Origin: Neurospora crassa OR74A
Taxonomy: Eukaryota; Ascomycota; Sordariomycetes; Sordariales; Sordariaceae
DNA: 64,000 bases
NCBI RefSeq assembly: GCF_000182925.2
Contig: NC_026501.1
Coordinates: forward strand, 434,001-498,000
Direction: 5' to 3'
Positions 26,001 to 37,816 of this stretch are shown in pieces. The notes under the pieces are model-generated. The model was not told the DNA's origin. It did not search any database and saw only the letters and a program-made list of their open reading frames with translations. The position numbers were made by a program, and so were the translations under genes. Within the stretch, counting starts at the first letter, position 1. The number at the start of each line of letters is the position of its first letter.

Positions 26001-27929
26001 TGGACGGATCCGACGCCTGGAGGGATATCATGAAAGTGTGGTTTGATTATCAGAAGCCTTCAAACACTCCCTTCACCGAAGCCGTCTCTTACACCATCCA
26101 CGGGCCTCCTTCGCCCGATTGCGGCACGCTGGCCCGAAAAAATAACTGCGAGCAGACCGTGCAGTGCAGCAGCAATTTCGAGGGCGGCGGTTCTGGCGCC
26201 GTAGGATATGAGATCTGGAACTCTATGGTCATCATCCATGAGGCACGTATGAAGCAAAAAGCTTGGGTTGTTGATGACCCATAGATTTGTAGCATTCGCT
26301 AACTACCTACCTTACCTATCTAGATGTACGCCACCTATGTCACCGCCCTGTACCAGGCCGCTGCAGCAACACTAGACCCGGCACTTAAGGACTTTGAGAA
26401 CCAGTTTGCTCCCATTCCAAAGAAATTTGACGACTCGTGGCTTGGGATTCTCCTAGCGTGCGTGGGTCTAGCGGGTACCGTAGGCGTGTCCGGCTTCTTC
26501 AACACGGGTAAGTCGTTGGTTATTGACCTGCTTGCCTATGCCGCTTTTCTTGGCGTCTTATCCAGTTATTCTGACGTCAAATCGTACTTAGCTCTCAAGT
26601 CCATGCCGTACTGGAGAGCCAACTCGGTCTCATATGACAACTGGAAGGACACGGCCAAGGCGCTTGTTTCCTTTGGCACTTCCATTGCCGGAACCCTTAC
26701 GGGCAAAAATGACAACAAGTAAGAAACACCACCTTGCCTTGCTAATGAGTGTCACGTCCTCGATGTGTGCTAACCATCATGCGTCTTCTAGTGGTGCTTG
26801 GAGTGCCGAGAAGCAAGACGCCTTCTCGGATTACATGGGTAACGTAGTCAGCGCATGGGCCAATGTCACTGAAATGTCACTCCGGCAGCTATTCAGCGGC
26901 GAACCCGAGAGCGTAGAACTGCTGACGAGCTTGGTTGCTAACGGTCATTTCATTGATGGCTCCGTCAACGGTGGTGGCTCCAGCCCTACGGATGCCCTTG
27001 ATACAACGGCCAACTCTCCCTTGATGGCGGAGGTGAGGGCCAGCATTTCCAAGGCCTTCTTTGCCTTCGCCATTCCGAGCATTTGGTCCGTCTCGGGCAC
27101 GACGGCCTTTATCATGGACTCAGGCTTTGACTGCGGCACGGTCGACCCTATGGGCGAGTACCTTGATAAAGACACTCAGCATAAGACAGCGGGCTGCTAC
27201 AACGGCAAGCTGTACTACCTCGCCTATCCTTCAGGTCCCGCCGAGGACTGTAGCGGCGGCGACGAGGCGGTGGTATGTAGACCCAACACTTTCTCGGCGC
27301 CGCCGGGGATCGACACCCTCGACGGCACGCGCTTCGGCGGCGTCAAGGTGTCCGACCTGATCACCGGCGCCGTCAGGACCTACATCCAGAACGGCAACAA
27401 GAACGGCGGGGAGCAGATAGACCCTACTCACGGCGGCTCGCTCGATGGCCTCATGGACCAGGACGTCACCACTCCCGGCTTCATTCGCATCCCGGTGTGC
27501 AGCGCCTCGGTCGCCTTTGCCGCCTGGTCGGACACTAGCGTGAGCAGCGACGTGGACAACTACCCTTGCTACATCAAGCCGTCTCCTGATTACTGTGAGG
27601 CCTCCTCCTTCGTAGACCAGACCAGCGATGCGTCCCCCTCTACTAGCGACTGTATGGGTATCGTCCGCAATATCCAGGGTACGCAGGGCCAATGGACGGT
27701 CGAGAATGGCCAACAACACCAGCTCGTGCAGTATGGCGCGTGCAAGTTTGGTATTCAAGGCCTCAACAAGCACGGCAACGGCTGGTTCCACGTCGGTGCC
27801 CAGGACATTGTTGATATCATCACGGACTCCATCAACAAGTTTGGTGGCAGCGGCAAGGTTGGCGCCAAGGGCCTCATGGATTGCAAGGGCAACATTAACA
27901 GTCAAGACGTCGAGTGGGGGCTGTACTAG
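23056..27929 (+). CDS. Large killer-toxin-type (subgroup C) GH18 chitinase with LysM, CBM18 and Hce2 modules
   Basis: Exons after the uncertain N-terminus: to 24953, then 25042-25350, 25445-26242, 26324-26507, 26592-26718 and 26792-27929. Total is about 1,460 residues. Order of domains: an N-terminal region with DDCPTLC; two LysM modules (DNA about 23968-24115 and 24163-24320); a Cys-rich CBM18 chitin-binding domain (about 24415-24560); GH18 from about 24580 with the catalytic motif DGVDIDWEY (24921-24947); a long linker region; and a C-terminal Hce2/Ecp2-like domain (about 27650-27926). It should be secreted and hydrolyse chitin. Subgroup C enzymes are linked to fungal-fungal antagonism and wall remodelling. 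Oddities: the signal peptide starting at ATG 23056 lies in a different frame from the rest, the intron 26243-26323 begins with GC, and the 84-base intron 26508-26591 is in frame and stop-free. ATG 23004 is in frame with the body but gives no signal peptide. Confidence 0.9.
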
Positions 27930-29811
27930 GCTCGAGACTCGAGAGTCATTGTCTGGTAAGATATGGAGGATGCTTGTCTGCTACATTGCGTATGCCTAGA
28001 GGTAGTACTTGGCTATTTTTGTGCAGTCCTTCTATGTAGAATAGGGCAACGAACTCTGGATCTCAACCTCCTCCTCCTCCTCAATCTAATCATCCATGCT
28101 TGCACAGTATAATACTGGTTTGTTTGGTAGTTCGAGACCTCTGGTCAACTTTCCCAAGCATTTATAGCCCCTAATTGATCCGTTTTGTTCTATACCTAAC
28201 CAAAGCGTAATCTTACCTACCTCGCATATGCTAGGTATTTTGGAAATTTGATATGCCATGTTGAATCTTGTTGATACCTTTCCGACCCGTACCTACCTGC
28301 CTACCTACCTACCTAACCATTTGGGAGACAATCCGGAATAGATCTCATTACAGTAGGTATACTAGGTAGGAGTGCCAAGCTACCTGACAAAGAAACTAGC
28401 ATGAAATTCTACTACCTACCTAGGTACACAAGCTCTTGATCAACGATGCCATCCGTGGAAAAAACCGTGAGCCTCCTACCTCAGGCAGACTCTCAGTGTA
28501 TCCCAGATCTAGGTACCTACCTACTTCCACAAACGTGCCTTACCTAGACCTTCCTCCAACCCAACCCGTACAACTAACAAAAAGCAGGCCACAATAGGTA
28601 GGTAGCGAGTAGGTAAGCAACTCGATTCCTGTGTAGGTAGAATTCGATATACCGGGTACACTTTCACAGACAGACAGACAAGACTTGGAGCGTAGGTACC
28701 AACCAACCTTCCCTTTGCTATATATAAAAAACCTGGATATTTCTAAGCAAAGCGAAGCGGTCAAAATGAATGATATGTACCAGGAAACCATTGTGCATTT
28801 GTGTAGGTACCTACCCAAATGCCTAAGGTACCTAGGTATCAGACACCATGATGCATCTTCCCCAACCGACAACGAAGCCATGCCCGGGACGAACAGACCG
28901 TCCATGTCCTCTATCGTAACACATTCGAGCCACACACAGCAGGTTCGATAAGGTACCTAGGTACCTATTTGCGAAGGACGGAAAAGACATCTTTACACCC
29001 GTTTGATAAACAATAGTATAGAAAACTTCTTTGATGACCCTTTCTCGTTAGTTGCTGTCTACCTATACACACCATATACCATGGTGCTTTTGTTTTATTT
29101 CTTATTTCTAGAGTGGGTGAGTACCTCAATCAAAAGTACCTACCTACCTCTAGGTACTGTACATCCCACACCACCACAACCAAGATGCAGGGTAACCCTA
29201 TGACCACACCATGTTATTCGGGAGTCTCCTTCCGTGAACGGTGTGGTGTGTAGGATAAGCGTATAGGTAAGTAGGTGTGGCAGGTAGTGAGTGTACTTTA
29301 ACCCTCCCGTCCGTTTGGAACCCGGCGGTCCCTTGGATGGAAAGGCGTGCCGGTTGGCCGAATGGGAGGAGAAATCGTGGGGAGCGGGGTGTCGTTACCC
29401 TATCCCTGCTGCTGCACGCCCCTGGGCTGGGTTGCTTGTCAATAATCATATTCTACTTGGTATACAATGGGACATAAAGACATAAGGATAGAAAGGGTCG
29501 AAACAAATCATATCCCGGACCCTTTTACAAGTGAAGTGATATCGTGAGGTTAGTATCCAATGCTCGAGTGTTTCGTCTGAGTGTCTCAACCTCTCGCCTT
29601 GATCGCTTGCTTGATTGGGGTTGGGCTGGTTGGTGCAAGTGTTAGTATATACGTGGAGATAGCACCACGTTCTTAACAGACCTGTTTGAGGTTAGGTCTC
29701 CATACCTATTCACCCATCCATGGACATATCGATGCCGAGATCCGAGATTCTCCCCGGGCCTTGCTGTCGGACCCTTTTTTTTTTTCCTTTTTTTTTCCTT
29801 TTTTTTTCCTT

Positions 29812-29854
<43 letters not shown>

Positions 29855-30597
29855 TTTCTGTCTTTCTGTTTCCGAACCACACAAACTTCCAGTACCAGAG
29901 AGAGTGAGACTGGCTTCTGTTCGTCAATGCAAGGGCCTTCACACGCCGCGGTCGGGTGTTTTTTTTTGTGTCTTTGGCGGCATGGCTTGCATCTTTGTTC
30001 CTGACTCCTGAGTGGTCAGATCAGGCTGCCCCGCTTAAGCCGAACGCAAGATGCTGGAGAACGCGCGGGACTTGGCTGAACTGTCAATGACTCCATAAAC
30101 AACACCAATCACAACAATCTACACATCTCTCTTCTTGAATTGCCATTGACAAATTCATTCTCTGGTTCCAACATTCGTCATTGTAAATTGATAGTGGATT
30201 GCCGATAGGTACCCACTGATCTGAGGAGCCTCAAGTGGAAAGGGGGCTGTTACATAACAAACTCCACCACACAGTACTTACAGTATGTAGCACAAGACGC
30301 GGGAATCCACAAATCCACCCGCCCGCCGCGGCTCTGGGGCTAGACCAGGAACAGCAGGGCAGCTCCCCCCATTTCCACTTCAGTTCCCACTGCACCCCTG
30401 AATTGCCCACAATCCACATCAACAACAACAACCAGGCGCCCGAACAAAGCCTTGCCACGTTTCGTTTCCTTGGTCGTTCCAATTTGGTTTCAGCATTTTT
30501 AACTCCCGATAATCCTGGGGACCTCACCTCCCATAAACAAAACCCAATTTCCCAACCCGACACAAACCGGGAATGGCTGCACTGAAAACACCCCATC
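27930..30597. other. Intergenic DNA with dense ACCT/AGGT arrays and a poly-T tract
   Basis: No gene supported. ACCT/AGGT arrays occupy about 28285-28530, 28800-28850, 28945-28970 and 29120-29160. A TATATATAA at about 28721-28730 precedes a short frame beginning at 28764 that has no recognisable features. The last 500 bases are the probable promoter and leader of the phosphoesterase gene. Confidence 0.5.
29775..29851. repeat. T-rich homopolymer tract
   Basis: Several T-runs separated by CC, ending in an uninterrupted run of more than 30 T. It could be slippage-expanded simple sequence or the reversed poly-A tail of a retroposed element; I see no clear flanking duplication. Confidence 0.8.
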
Positions 30598-32955
30598 ATG
30601 GCGCCATCGTATAGTAGCAATGGGGGCTACGGCTACAGCAGCTCATCCTTCCAACCCAAACACCGCCGCTCCGACTCGACCTCGTTTCTCGACGACCTGC
30701 GCGCCTTCCTCGCCCACTCGTCCCGCTCCGCCTGGCGCTTCTGGAGGGAACGCGGTCGCTTCATCGCCTGGGCCGCCCTCGTCAATGCCGGCCGAAGACT
30801 GCGCATGAATCTGACGTATAACCGCCTGTTCAGCTTCCCGCATTTGCTGGTGGCCGCGTGGATCGTGGTCTTGCTTTGGGGCGAGAGATGGGTGTTTCAT
30901 TCAGCGGTGGAGGAGTGTGAGTGGGGGAACTGGGAGAGATGGGTAAGAAAGACCAGCCCTATTTCCTGTTGTGTATGGGAAAAGGAGGAGAATGAAAAAG
31001 AAAAGATGCTGATAATGGTGTGACTACAGCCCCCCGGCGCGAACCCCCACCGCCTCGTTCTGGTGGCCGATCCCCAGCTCATCGACCCCCATTCATACCC
31101 CGGCCGACCGTGGCCGCTGAACCCGTTGACCATGACGATTGTCGACAACTATATCCGCCGATCTTACACACAGATGCAATCGCAGCTCGATCCCGATACA
31201 ATCTTCTTCCTGGGCGATCTTTTCGACGGCGGACGCGAGTGGAAGACAGCACATGGAGACTTTAGAGACCCGGAATGGGGTCCGCATCCGAAAGACGAGC
31301 AGAAATACCTAAAGAGCTGGAATAAAAAGTATAATGAGTTTTACTGGTTGAAGGAGTACGCGAGGTTTGGCGAGATCTTCTTTACTCCGTGGCTTGAGGC
31401 CGGGCAGAAGCCGGAGAACGAACATAAGAGGAGGAAACTGATTGCCAGCCTTCCGGGGAACCACGACTTGGGGTTTGGTGCCGAGATCAAACTCCCCGTG
31501 AGGAACAGGTTTGAGGCGTACTTTGGCGAGGGAAACCGCGTGGATGTGGTTGGAAACCATACGTTTGTTTCGGTGGACACGGTCTCGATGAGCGCTGCTA
31601 GCTTGTCGGAGATTGCCAGGCAGGATGTACAGCCTATCTACAAACCGACCGAACACTTTCTCAACCAAGTGAAGTGGACGAAGCAGAAGGCGGTGGAGAA
31701 GGAGCTGCGGTATCTGAGGGGAGAGGTTCCCGAGGTTAAGCTCCACCACAGGATTGAGGAGCTCAACCAGGCCAACTTCAAGGACCAACCGCATCTTGTC
31801 CACGACGAGAACAGTCAGAAAGTTCCCGACCTCCCGACCATCCTACTCACCCACGTCCCACTCTATCGACCACCCGGCACCCCATGCGGCCCGAAGCGCG
31901 AACATTGGCCCCCTACACCACCGCCCAAGGGTCAGACCGAGCCCGTATTTCCCGACCACCGCAACGCCATCTCCGTGTATCGAGGCTACCAATACCAGAA
32001 CGTCCTCGACGAGAAGCAATCCATAAGCCTGATCGAGAAAATCGGCAACGTCATCCACGCCTTCTCCGGCGACGACCACGACTACTGCGAAGTAGTGCAC
32101 GCGCCCGACCAAGGTTCTGTCCGCGAAATCAGTGTCAAATCCATCAGCATGGCCATGGGCGTGCCCACCCCTGGCTTCCAAATGGTCAGCTTATACAACC
32201 CTCTCGACCCCGTCACCGGCAAGCCCTTGGCAGGTGACGGCCAACCCACCATGCAAACCCACCTCTGCCTACTCCCCAACCAAATCAGCACCTACCTGCA
32301 CTACGTCGGCCTCGGCATTTTCTGCATCATCCTCCTCGCCATCCGCGCTTTCTTGGTCCCCGTCCTCAATTTACCCCGATTCGCCCTCGATTCAGACAGC
32401 GACAGCAGCCACCACCACCCGAGCGGCATCTCCATCCTGCCCGTCTTCAAAGCCAAACAAGAAGATTACGACGAATACAGCCTTCCCTCTGCCGGATACT
32501 CGGCCTCATCCAAGTACGGCTCCTCAGGCACTTCAGGCGAACGACGAAGTCGTACCGCGTCCGTCAGTTCGTCTTCACTAAAGTCAAATAATTTGAGAAA
32601 TGGTCATCACAACGAAAAGAGTGGAGGTAGTAGTGGGAGAAGCAGGAAATCGAGCGTTTACAGTAATAGCAATAAATCAGTTAAAGGAGGATGGTCGTGG
32701 GGTGGGAAGCATGGACATCATCATCATTATCATCAGCCGAGGATTGAGATCCCAGGGGAGAATGAGGAGGATCTTTATTATGGTGGGGCGTTTACGACTT
32801 CGAGTTCGAGTTCAAAATGGAGGGCGAGGCAGAGTAGGAAGAAGCAAAAGCCCAAGACCGCCATGGGCGTGGTGGTGACGGAGTTGTGGACGACGGTTTG
32901 GAGGGTGGCGTGGATGGTGGTGGTGGTTTTTGGGTGGTTGGCTTGGAAGGGGTAA
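30598..32955 (+). CDS. Membrane metallophosphoesterase of the Cdc1/Ted1 (MPPE1/PGAP5) family
   Basis: Two exons, 30598-30942 and 31030-32955, with an 87-base intron; 756 residues. A cytosolic N-terminus of about 80 residues precedes a first membrane segment (about residues 82-100). The calcineurin-like metallophosphoesterase fold has LVADPQLID at exon 2, GDLFDGGREW, GNHDLGFG, THVPLYRPPG and GDDHDYCE. A second membrane segment follows (YVGLGIFCIILLAIRAFLV), then a long Ser/His-rich region and a hydrophobic tail. Relatives in yeast (Cdc1, Ted1) and human (PGAP5) remove ethanolamine-phosphate from GPI anchors in the ER/Golgi, which aids ER export of GPI proteins. That role is inferred from the family; I cannot decide between the Cdc1 and Ted1 branches. 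The gene is convergent with the uracil-DNA glycosylase gene. Confidence 0.9.
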
Positions 32956-33420
32956 GTCGTTCGTTAAGACACATAGTTAGGGGAGGGAATTGAAGAAATG
33001 GGGGAGAACATGGTGATGAAGCAGGAAAAAAATCTGGTCGCAGCGGGCGTGAAAGGGGATGTTATCTGATAAAACCGTCCAGGGGCATCAATTAGGTGCC
33101 GGTACATACTATAAATCTTATCATATTTACATGTACATGGTTCAACATCATGACCCGTCTTTATACTCCGTTGCCTGACGAGATGCCTATTAGCTGATGC
33201 TCTATATAAACTCGCTCGAGCTAGACCTAAGAGCAATACTGACAAATAACTCCAAACACCAACCCTAAAACAGCAAGTACCCTTTTCCCAAGTCCAATCA
33301 AAACTTGGCTCCTTGTAGCGTAACACAACGGCCGCATGCCCCTGGGTAAAGAAACTGTGTGCGACCCAGCTCGCAGATCCAAACATGTACAACCAATTAG
33401 CCCATCAAATCACCCAAACA
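32956..33420. other. Convergent 3' spacer
   Basis: Shared terminator region between the plus-strand phosphoesterase and minus-strand glycosylase genes. No gene or structured element seen. Confidence 0.5.
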
Positions 33421-34896
33421 TCAGTCCTCCTCCATCTTCTCCGTCTGCTCCTCCTCCTCCTCCTCCTCCTCAGGAACAGGAATAGCATTCTCATCACCTC
33501 CCTCCTCCCCCTTATTCTTCTTCTTCTTCACCATCAAATCCGTCTTTAACTCCTCCTTTCCGCCCTCCTCCGTCACGACCTTTTCCACAACAGCCTCAAC
33601 CTCCTTTAATCCCTCCTCATCAAAAATCTCTCCACCTTCAAACTCATCCTCCTCCTCCTCTTCTTCTTTCTTTTCCTTCTCCCCCTTCCCATCCTTCCCA
33701 TCCTTTTTCCCCTCCCCCTTACCCTTCCCCTCTGTTTTCCCCTTCTCCCCATCTTCATCAGCAAATATCGACTTCCCCTCCACCAAACTCCAATCCACCC
33801 TTCCTTCCTTCCCATACCTTCCCTCCAACCACTCATTCCCCTTTTTGAAATGCCCCGCATCAAAAAACCCTCTATGCGCACTCAACGGACTCGGATGGAC
33901 ACTCCTCAACACCAAATGTCTTTTCCCATCCACCTTGGCCATCCGCTTCCCCGCCGGCGCTCCCCACGCCATGAACACCACCCCCTTTTTCTGTCGCTCA
34001 TTTACCAAGTCGATAACTTTCTGGGTAAAGCGTTCCCAGCCGCGGTTCGCGTGGGAATTGGCTTCGTGCGCGCGAACTGTGAGGCATGTGTTGAGCAACA
34101 AGACGCCGCGGGTTGCCCAGGGGGTTAGTAGCCCGCTCTTGGAGGGCGGGGGGGTAAAGGAGGGGTAGTCCCGTGCGAGGCCGATGAAGATGTTGCGCAG
34201 GGAGGGCGGGGCGGGAGTCGGAGGTCGCACGGAGAAGGAGAGGCCGTGCGCTTGGTTGTGGTTGTGGTAGGGGTCTTGGCCGAGGATGAGGACGCGGACG
34301 GTGGGGAGGGGGGTGTGGCGGGACCTGTGTTGTTTTGGGTGGGTGTTAGTGATGAAAATTGAATGGACGGGATGGTAAAAGAGAGGGGAGGAGGGGGGGA
34401 AGGGAAGAAGGGAAGAAGGGGAAAAAAGAGAGGGGAAAAAAAAGACAAACCAGCTATATATATCCTCCTTGGGCGGGAATATCGTCTTGGTCTCCCACTC
34501 TTTCTTCAAGAACCTTTTCAAGTCGAAAAACTCCTTGGTTACAATCTCCTCCTTCAGATGCGCCAACCAGCTCTCATCAAGGGTGTCGATCTCCAGCTGT
34601 AAAAGGTCGCGTTGCTCGGGCGTCAGAGAAGCTACCCATTTCTCCTTGTTGAACTTTTTGGTTACGGTGGCGGGGTCGGGGGTAGTAGTAGCGGTAGTAG
34701 TAGTACTGCTGTTGCTGTTGCTGAGCTGACTTTGGCTGCGGCTGGTCGATCGAGTGGTTGGAGAAGAGGAATTGAGAGGGCCGCCGGGCTTGGGAACCCC
34801 GAAAAAAGACATGATGTTGCCGTTTTGATTGGGCTTTTTGGCGTCGGGGGAGGGGCCAGGCTGGGAGGAGCCGGCTTTGCGTTTGAGGGAGGACAT
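33421..34896 (-). CDS. UNG1: Uracil-DNA glycosylase, family 1
   Basis: Two exons on the minus strand, 34896-34451 and 34324-33421, with a 126-base intron (34325-34450, GTTTGT..CACAG); 449 residues. It removes uracil from DNA, starting base-excision repair. The start MSSLKRK gives a nuclear-localisation-like cluster, and NGNIMSFFG (about residue 27) resembles the PCNA-binding box of human UNG2. The catalytic core shows GQDPYH (water-activating Asp), LLLNTCLTV and HPSPLSA (minor-groove loop with catalytic His). The enzyme core ends around VDWSLVEGK. About 115 further residues are almost only Lys, Gly, Glu and Asp, which is unusual for the family. The frame stays open upstream of the chosen ATG but contains no other ATG. 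Confidence 0.95.
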   Translation of the reverse strand: MSSLKRKAGSSQPGPSPDAKKPNQNGNIMSFFGVPKPGGPLNSSSPTTRSTSRSQSQLSNSNSSTTTTATTTPDPATVTKKFNKEKWVASLTPEQRDLLQLEIDTLDESWLAHLKEEIVTKEFFDLKRFLKKEWETKTIFPPKEDIYSWFVFFFPSLFSPSSLLPFPPSSPLFYHPVHSIFITNTHPKQHRSRHTPLPTVRVLILGQDPYHNHNQAHGLSFSVRPPTPAPPSLRNIFIGLARDYPSFTPPPSKSGLLTPWATRGVLLLNTCLTVRAHEANSHANRGWERFTQKVIDLVNERQKKGVVFMAWGAPAGKRMAKVDGKRHLVLRSVHPSPLSAHRGFFDAGHFKKGNEWLEGRYGKEGRVDWSLVEGKSIFADEDGEKGKTEGKGKGEGKKDGKDGKGEKEKKEEEEEEDEFEGGEIFDEEGLKEVEAVVEKVVTEEGGKEELKTDLMVKKKKNKGEEGGDENAIPVPEEEEEEEEQTEKMEED

Positions 34897-37773
34897 TGTT
34901 CTGAGTGAGAGATGGTGGTGATGGTGGTGGTTTGTGGGTGAGGTTGAGGTTGAGGTGACGGAAAAGAGTTGAGAGACGCCGACTTTCAAGATAGCCCAGA
35001 GAGGTCGTGAGGTTCTTTGAAGCCGTGATGGTTGACTATCTTGAGGGTGAGAACTTGTTGATCGAGTGAAAAGAGTCGTTGTCTGGGACGGTGGAGTGAA
35101 GTCGAGACTCCAATCTGGGATTTTCTCGAGTGGAAAATGTCTTTCAAATTCACTCTTCAGTGGGAAATAGCTGGGGAAGAAAAGCAACGTTCCTTTCTCT
35201 GTTTGCTTTTCCAAACAGAATGTTATCAACCACCTCGGTTCGCCCAATGGAAGTGAATGACGAAACAACGCTAAAAAAGCAAAAGCGCGTCTTCACTCTC
35301 CGGCCCTGCAAGGTTCTCTCTTCTCCAACGAACAACGACGCGACTTTTGGCGTCATTGTTCATTCAATTAAGACTCTAGTCTGCGTCTAGTCGGCCCCAC
35401 CGATGCCGCCGTTGAAAGCGGATCCCGTCCCGCTGCTCCGCATTGGACCTCGCGGGCCCCGCCGAAGAGATTCCGTTAGCGCAAGGGAAGTGCTGGAGTC
35501 AACTGGAGCCGCCGAAATCGGGCACTTGAGGTTGCCGTAACGGCTGAGCGGGGTGGAGATGGGGGACCTTGCTGGCCTGCATCATCTTCCTTTTTACCTG
35601 TGACATCGTCTGAAGTTACTTCTCTTGTTAAGGAGTCACTTTTTGCAAGTGGCCTTCAACTCAATTTCATGTACTATATGAATTAACGCTAGAATTGGAG
35701 CAATTTTTTTTTCTTTCTTTCTTTTTCCCTCCAATTTTTCTTCTTCCCTCCAATTTTTCTTCTTCCCTTTCTTTTTTTCTTTTTCTTCTTGTTTTTATGT
35801 TGTGACTGTCCTGCCGAACATTCCCTCAGCGGAGTCAAGTACGACATCAAGACCGGCCCCGGGTTTTACGGAAGAGGTGGAGGCCCCTGACTGGATCATC
35901 CCGTCGCATCTTCCGTCCAACGCTCATCTGGATGCCGAGCTCGCCGAGGTTCCGGTAGGGTCGCACAAGATGTACCCGTTCTGATCCTTGCACCCACTGC
36001 CAGATGAGGCGCTGGCGAAGTCCTTCTAAAAAGTGGACATGCCGGTATCACTATAAGTCTTAGTTATGCGATTCTGGGGAACATCTTCATGTCGAGTGAA
36101 CTGAAAGCTCTTGGTGTTGTTAAACAGATCGGTTCATCGGCATTGTCTGTCCAAGATCGCGCCTTGTTTGCATTTTCTTGGGTACAATTGCGTTGATAGG
36201 AACAGAATTAAGAAGAAACAGGAGCAAAAACTACGAAAGAGAGACGGAAAGAAAGGGGCAACAAATCAAGCAAATGCACACATTTCAACACGCTATAATA
36301 TGTATCATCAACCCAAACATCTCCAAGAGAAAATCCAAAAGCCCATAATGGCAGTCATTGCCCCTCGCCATAACCTCTACTTACCTTCCACTTCCAGGCA
36401 ACTCAGCGTTGTACCACAAGCTCGTACACAACGCACGTCATCTCAGCTAGGTAAAGGAGGGACGACCAAGTTGTACCAGGAGCGGGTATCACTTTGCATC
36501 GATCCCTTGGGATGAATGAACATGATCAAATCGGGATCTCCGAGATCTTGTCCACCAGTTGTGGTGAGTTGAGACTTGGAATAAAGCCGTTTCCAGCAAT
36601 GCTTGGAGAAAGCCTACACACATGGCTTGCAGTTCTGGACTTGGGTCGACAAACCTTGTCTGAGCAGTAGTCGCCAGGATGATGCGGATGACAGATTTTG
36701 AGTTTGACTAACAATCACGCGATTACGACGCTTCGTATCATATTCTTCTTTCATGCTCGGATTCATCTAGTTTGTGGTCGGCTGGTCGCACAAAGTGATC
36801 ATGGTTTTGTAACGTGGAGGAGCGACATTTGGGACGGACCGTGTGTTTGCAAGGAGCTGAATAAGTGAGATGAGCTGTCCATGACATTCGACCTCAACTT
36901 TTTCTTCACAGCTCTCTTTTTCAAGACTTTACAAGTAAGCTCACCTGGCCAAAGTCGTTGCTGGCGTGTCTAGGTTTGGTGGTTTGATGTAAGAAGGCGC
37001 TTCAACAATTGATCGCCGGTTCATTACCAGCCAGTCCTTTGATCAAATTGTGAATGGAATATTCTTGCGACAGACCCATGGCTCAACGGTGTCATGATCA
37101 ACAGCGCATATGGGTTGTAAGGACATGGACCCATGGGCCACAACTAGACGCTTCGGTTATTAGGCCGTAGATCCTCTGAGCTCAGGAACAAGTGGAGTTT
37201 CCTCCAAGTGGTAAGTCACCCGGCCAGTCCTGGTGTTTGATTGGTCAGTGTTCTCTTTTTTTCCTTTGGAGCTCATTGAAATCCCGGACGGAGAAGAAGC
37301 GTTGAAGTGAAAGAAATTGCAAAAGCGTTGCGAGGAAACAGATATTTGCAGTGGAGTAGATAGATGGCACTGAATGCCTTGGACAATCAATAACGTGTTT
37401 CAGTAAACGCAGAGATAATTAATTACCAGCGGAGTGGTTCCAAACGGACACCTGGATCGACGGGAGAAAAGAGAACGAGTGGTGTTTTTTGCTAGGGACG
37501 GTCAGGGACTGGAGGCTCCATGGGATGGTGTGCAGCAAAAGCCAAGCGGCTATGGGGTGGAAGGGCGAACGCTACCAGGTAATTAATCCCAGACAGCTCT
37601 GCTCTTCTAGCGGCGAAGACGTGCATTTTTGGTGCACTTTCTAGCTTTCTAGTGCTGAAAATCCGGGCGGTGATTGTCGTTGCATATTGTCCCGCTCTCC
37701 ATGAGAGATGGAAGTTTTGGAGAAGGGTTGAAGACGTGGATGACAAGAGAAACTGGATGAGAGATCTTGAAGA

Positions 37774-37816
<43 letters not shown>

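Noticed and set aside
26508-26565. 58-base intron in the chitinase gene (acceptor TATCCAG)
   Set aside because: It shares the good GTAAGT donor but shifts the frame; the 84-base version ending at 26591 keeps frame and family sequence.
29775-29851. Poly-A tail of a retroposed LINE or SINE in reverse orientation
   Set aside because: No element body or flanking target duplication could be recognised next to the T tract.
34897-35268. In-frame extension of the uracil-DNA glycosylase as a mitochondrial isoform
   Set aside because: The frame is open for about 124 codons but contains no ATG; its first codon is TTG. Without evidence for non-AUG initiation it is better read as 5' UTR.
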